Shown here: positions 61,447 to 64,000 of the stretch, in pieces
How the letters are laid out: each line of letters begins with the position of its first letter
Position numbering within the stretch: the first letter of the stretch is position 1
NCBI RefSeq assembly: GCF_014648175.1
Contig: NZ_BMQP01000019.1
Location: 85,431-149,430 of the forward strand
Source: Planobispora rosea
GTDB taxonomy: Bacteria; Actinomycetota; Actinomycetes; Streptosporangiales; Streptosporangiaceae
Direction: 5' to 3'
Length of the DNA: 64,000 nt
The notes under the pieces: model-generated
What the model saw: the letters and a program-made list of their open reading frames with translations, nothing else
What the model was told of the DNA's origin: nothing
Databases searched by the model: none
Program-made: the position numbers and the translations under genes

Positions 61447-64000
61447 GGATACCTCCCGTGACCTGCGGAGACGTGCTCATGGCATGGACGGTCGGGTGCT
61501 CGAACAGCCAGCTCAGCGGCAGCTCGACCGAGAGCTCGGAGGCGATCTTGCCGACCAGGACGGGTGCGAGCAGGCTGTGCCCGCCGACGTCGAAGAAGTC
61601 GTCGTGCGCGCCGACCTCGCGGCCGAGCTCCTCGGCCCAGACCGCGGCGATGCGGCGCTCCAGGGCGGTCATCGGCTCACCGGCGGGGGACGGCCGCTGG
61701 TCGCGGCCCCGGCCGTCCAGGAGCAGCGCCCGGCGGTCGATCTTGCCTGTGGCGGTCCGGGGCAGCGCGTCGCGCAGGAGGATCCGCTCGGGGACCAGGT
61801 GGGCGGGCAGCCGCCGGGCGAGCGCCCGCCTCAGGTCGCCGGACACACCGGAGGCCACGACGTGCGCGGCGAGCCGTACGCCGTCATCGGACGAAGCGGC
61901 GACGACGGCGGCCTCGCGGACCCCGGGCAGTTCCTCCAGGGCGGCCTCGACCTCGCCGGGCTCCACCCGGGCGCCGCGGACCTTGACCTGGCGGTCGGCC
62001 CGGCCGAGCAGCTCGACCTGCCCGTCCGCGCGTATCCGGGCCAGGTCGCCGGTGCGGTAGAGGCGTTCGCCCGGCGTCTGCGGGTCGGGCAGGAAACGGG
62101 CGGCGGTCATGCCCGGGCGGCCGAGATAGCCCCGCGCCAGGCAGCGCCCGCCGATGTGGAGCTCACCGGGCATCCCCCGGGGGACCGGCCGGAGCCGGTC
62201 GTCGAGGACGACCGCGCGCACTCCCGCGATCGGCCGCCCGACGGGAACGCCCGCGGACATGCCCGAGGGCGGTTCCTGGACGTCCGGGCCGCCGTCCGGG
62301 CAGAGCGAGTCCCAGGCCTCCGAGGAGCCGTACAGGTTGAGCAGCGTCCGGCCCGGCAGCCGCTCGGCGAACAGCCGGGCGACGTCGCGGGTGAGCGGCT
62401 CCCCGCTGCTCACCCAGGTCGTCAGGTCCGCGAGCCGCTCCCCCAGGCCGGGCACCGTCCGCAGCAGCACGCGCAGCAGCGACGGCACCGCCAGCACCCG
62501 GGAGACGCCGTGCCGGGCCAGCTCGTCGGCGAACGCGTGCGGGTCGCGCCCGGCCTCCGGGCTGAGCACGACGGTCGTCATCCCGCCGAGCAGCGGCCCG
62601 AGCAGTTCCCAGAGGCTGTCGACGAAGCCGATCGGCGTCTTCTGGCAGGACACCTCCCCGGCCCGGAACGGCACCGCCTCCCGCATCCACAGCAGCCGGT
62701 TGACCAGGGACCGCCCGGTGATCACAACCCCCTTGGGCCGCCCGGTCGACCCCGAGGTGTAGATCACGCACGCGGCCCCGTCCGGATCGGCCGGCGTGAC
62801 CTCGCCCGCGGCTGCGTCCGGGTCCGCCGCCGTGACCTCGCCCGCGGGCGGACCGGCGGCCGGGCACAGGAGGTCCACGCCTTCCGGCAGCCAGTCGGCG
62901 TCGGCGGCGATGACGACGCGCGCGCCCGCGTCGGCCGCCAGGTGGGCGCGGCGCTCGGCCGGGTGCGCCGGGTCGAGGGGAAGGTAGGCGGCGCCGGCGT
63001 ACAGGACGGCGACGACCGCGACGGGCAGCGCGAGACCGGGCGTCAGGCAGACCCCGACGACGTCCTCCGGACCGGTCCCCCGCTCGCGCAGCCGTCCGGC
63101 GAGGCAGCGCGCCCGGCGGTCCAGCTCCGCGTAGGTGATCGTCCGGCCGTCCGCGCCGGCCGCGCCGGCCAGCCGGAACGCGGGCCGCCCGGGGGTCCGG
63201 GCGGCCTGCCGGGCGATCAGCCGGGCGATCGGCGCGTCCGCCTCCCCGCCCGGGCCGGGGGCCGGCCCGGTCAGGATGAGGGGGTCCGCGACCAGCGGGA
63301 GCGCGGACACGGGGCGGTCCGGGTCCGCGGTGCCCGTCCGGAGGACGCGGTCGAGTGCGGTGACGACGCCCTCGACGGTCGGCCGGTCGAACAGCTCGGT
63401 CGCGTACTCGGCGAAGCCCGTCATCGCGCCGTCGGCCTCCGGCCAGAGCTGGAAGGACAGGTCGAAGACGGCCGTCGTCGGCGGCACCGGCACCGGCTCG
63501 ATCCGCACGTGCTCGTCGAGCCGTCCCGGCGCCTCCGGTGTGTTCTGCACGACGACGGCGACCTGGACGAACGGCGTGACACCGGGTGTGCGCGGCGGCG
63601 CGGTCTCCTCCACCACCCGGTCGAACGGCACGTCCTGGTGGGCCAGCGCCGACAGCGTCACCGCCCGCGATCTGGCCAGCACCTCCGCGAACCCGGGGTC
63701 GCCGGACAGGTCGGTGCGCAGCACGACCGTGTTGACGAAGAACCCGACCAGGTCCTCCAGCTCAGGTGTCGCCCGGTCGGTCGTGAACGTCCCGACCACG
63801 ACGTCGGTCGTGCCGCAGTAGCGCGACAGCACCACGTTGACGCCGGCCAGCACTCCCATGAACGGCGTCGCGCCCGCGCGCCGGAACGCGGCCACCGCCT
63901 CCGGAGGGACGCGCAGCGGCACCCGGCCGGCCGTGCCGGGCCGTCGTGCCGGTCGGGGACGGTCCAACGGCAGCTCCAGCACCGCCGGAGCACCCCGCAA
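61439..64000 (-). CDS. NRPS-1 (partial): C-A(beta-Ala-like)-PCP, upstream part outside window
   Basis: 853 residues are visible; the gene continues past the right edge. It opens inside a condensation domain (LELPLDRPRP, DLVGFFVNTVVLRTDL, ALAHQDVPFDRVV), then A at about 255-750 and PCP at 775-840 (FFDVGGHSL). A-domain residues are FVDSLWE, VLAVPSL, WVSSGE, NLYGSSEAWDS. The alpha-amino anchor Asp235 is replaced by Val, with Asp next (V-D-W...S-L...), a pattern known for beta-alanine and other beta-amino acids. The last two code positions align ambiguously. Whether further modules precede it cannot be seen. The A2-A3 linker contains a duplicated GEVT-ADPD unit. Confidence 0.93.
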   Translation of the reverse strand: MRGAPAVLELPLDRPRPARRPGTAGRVPLRVPPEAVAAFRRAGATPFMGVLAGVNVVLSRYCGTTDVVVGTFTTDRATPELEDLVGFFVNTVVLRTDLSGDPGFAEVLARSRAVTLSALAHQDVPFDRVVEETAPPRTPGVTPFVQVAVVVQNTPEAPGRLDEHVRIEPVPVPPTTAVFDLSFQLWPEADGAMTGFAEYATELFDRPTVEGVVTALDRVLRTGTADPDRPVSALPLVADPLILTGPAPGPGGEADAPIARLIARQAARTPGRPAFRLAGAAGADGRTITYAELDRRARCLAGRLRERGTGPEDVVGVCLTPGLALPVAVVAVLYAGAAYLPLDPAHPAERRAHLAADAGARVVIAADADWLPEGVDLLCPAAGPPAGEVTAADPDAAAGEVTPADPDGAACVIYTSGSTGRPKGVVITGRSLVNRLLWMREAVPFRAGEVSCQKTPIGFVDSLWELLGPLLGGMTTVVLSPEAGRDPHAFADELARHGVSRVLAVPSLLRVLLRTVPGLGERLADLTTWVSSGEPLTRDVARLFAERLPGRTLLNLYGSSEAWDSLCPDGGPDVQEPPSGMSAGVPVGRPIAGVRAVVLDDRLRPVPRGMPGELHIGGRCLARGYLGRPGMTAARFLPDPQTPGERLYRTGDLARIRADGQVELLGRADRQVKVRGARVEPGEVEAALEELPGVREAAVVAASSDDGVRLAAHVVASGVSGDLRRALARRLPAHLVPERILLRDALPRTATGKIDRRALLLDGRGRDQRPSPAGEPMTALERRIAAVWAEELGREVGAHDDFFDVGGHSLLAPVLVGKIASELSVELPLSWLFEHPTVHAMSTSPQVTGGIHE

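Noticed and set aside
41042..64000. A bleomycin- or tuberactinomycin-type cluster
   Set aside because: Single features are shared (beta-Ala, Ser, Asn and Thr units, or a VioL-like carbamoyltransferase), but module order, absence of PKS or capreomycidine genes in the window, and domain content do not match.

Overview
The window is high-GC actinobacterial DNA. The support is a GC-rich third codon position throughout, many GTG starts, several apparently leaderless genes, an actinobacterial-type DapD and an NAD-dependent ligase paralogue. I would guess a Streptosporangiales-like soil actinomycete, but nothing here fixes the genus.

Left end (1-6116, minus strand, running off the edge): the start of a contractile phage-tail-like locus (extracellular contractile injection system or tailocin). 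The order is an unknown leading protein, sheath, tube, a zinc-finger tail-assembly protein with a -1 frameshift extension, a hydrophobic tape-measure candidate, and a partial gene. The frameshift site is a U UUU UUA heptamer, placed as in the phage P2 E/E' pair.

Middle (6147-29624): mostly independent chromosomal genes. They are a His-rich cation efflux protein divergent from an ArsR sensor, thrS, dapD with a membrane protein, SnoaL-like and RibD/DHFR-like proteins, a DUF6434-type protein, a PadR regulator, a LuxR/NarL two-component pair divergent from an FtsX-type ABC transporter, a bile-acid-type symporter, a secreted DUF4394-type protein, an MBL protein coupled to a flavin monooxygenase, a DNA ligase, a PAS/GAF kinase with Tyr in place of the phosphoacceptor His, and a haloalkane dehalogenase.

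Right half (29784-64000, minus strand, entering from beyond the right edge): one uninterrupted operon of at least 34 kb. Neighbouring genes overlap by 4 to 22 bases. Transcription order is NRPS-1 (partial), a stand-alone thioesterase with a Cys nucleophile, NRPS-2, NRPS-3, NRPS-4, NRPS-5 (with terminal thioesterase), a carbamoyltransferase, an M20 carbamoylase/amidohydrolase and a two-gene ABC exporter. Nine modules are visible. Specificity codes read by eye suggest beta-Ala, Gln-like, Ser, Thr, Asn-like, Asn, an unusual code (perhaps a basic residue), Thr, Asn. Both Thr modules are followed by a divergent condensation domain with HxxxEG in place of HxxxDG, a candidate for Thr dehydration to dehydrobutyrine. 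There are no epimerisation domains and no MbtH protein or pathway regulator in the window. With the carbamoyltransferase/carbamoylase pair, this looks like an unrecognised ureido- or dehydroamino-acid-containing peptide pathway.

No gene-free stretch exceeds 300 bases. I saw no tRNA, rRNA, CRISPR array, transposase or integrase.
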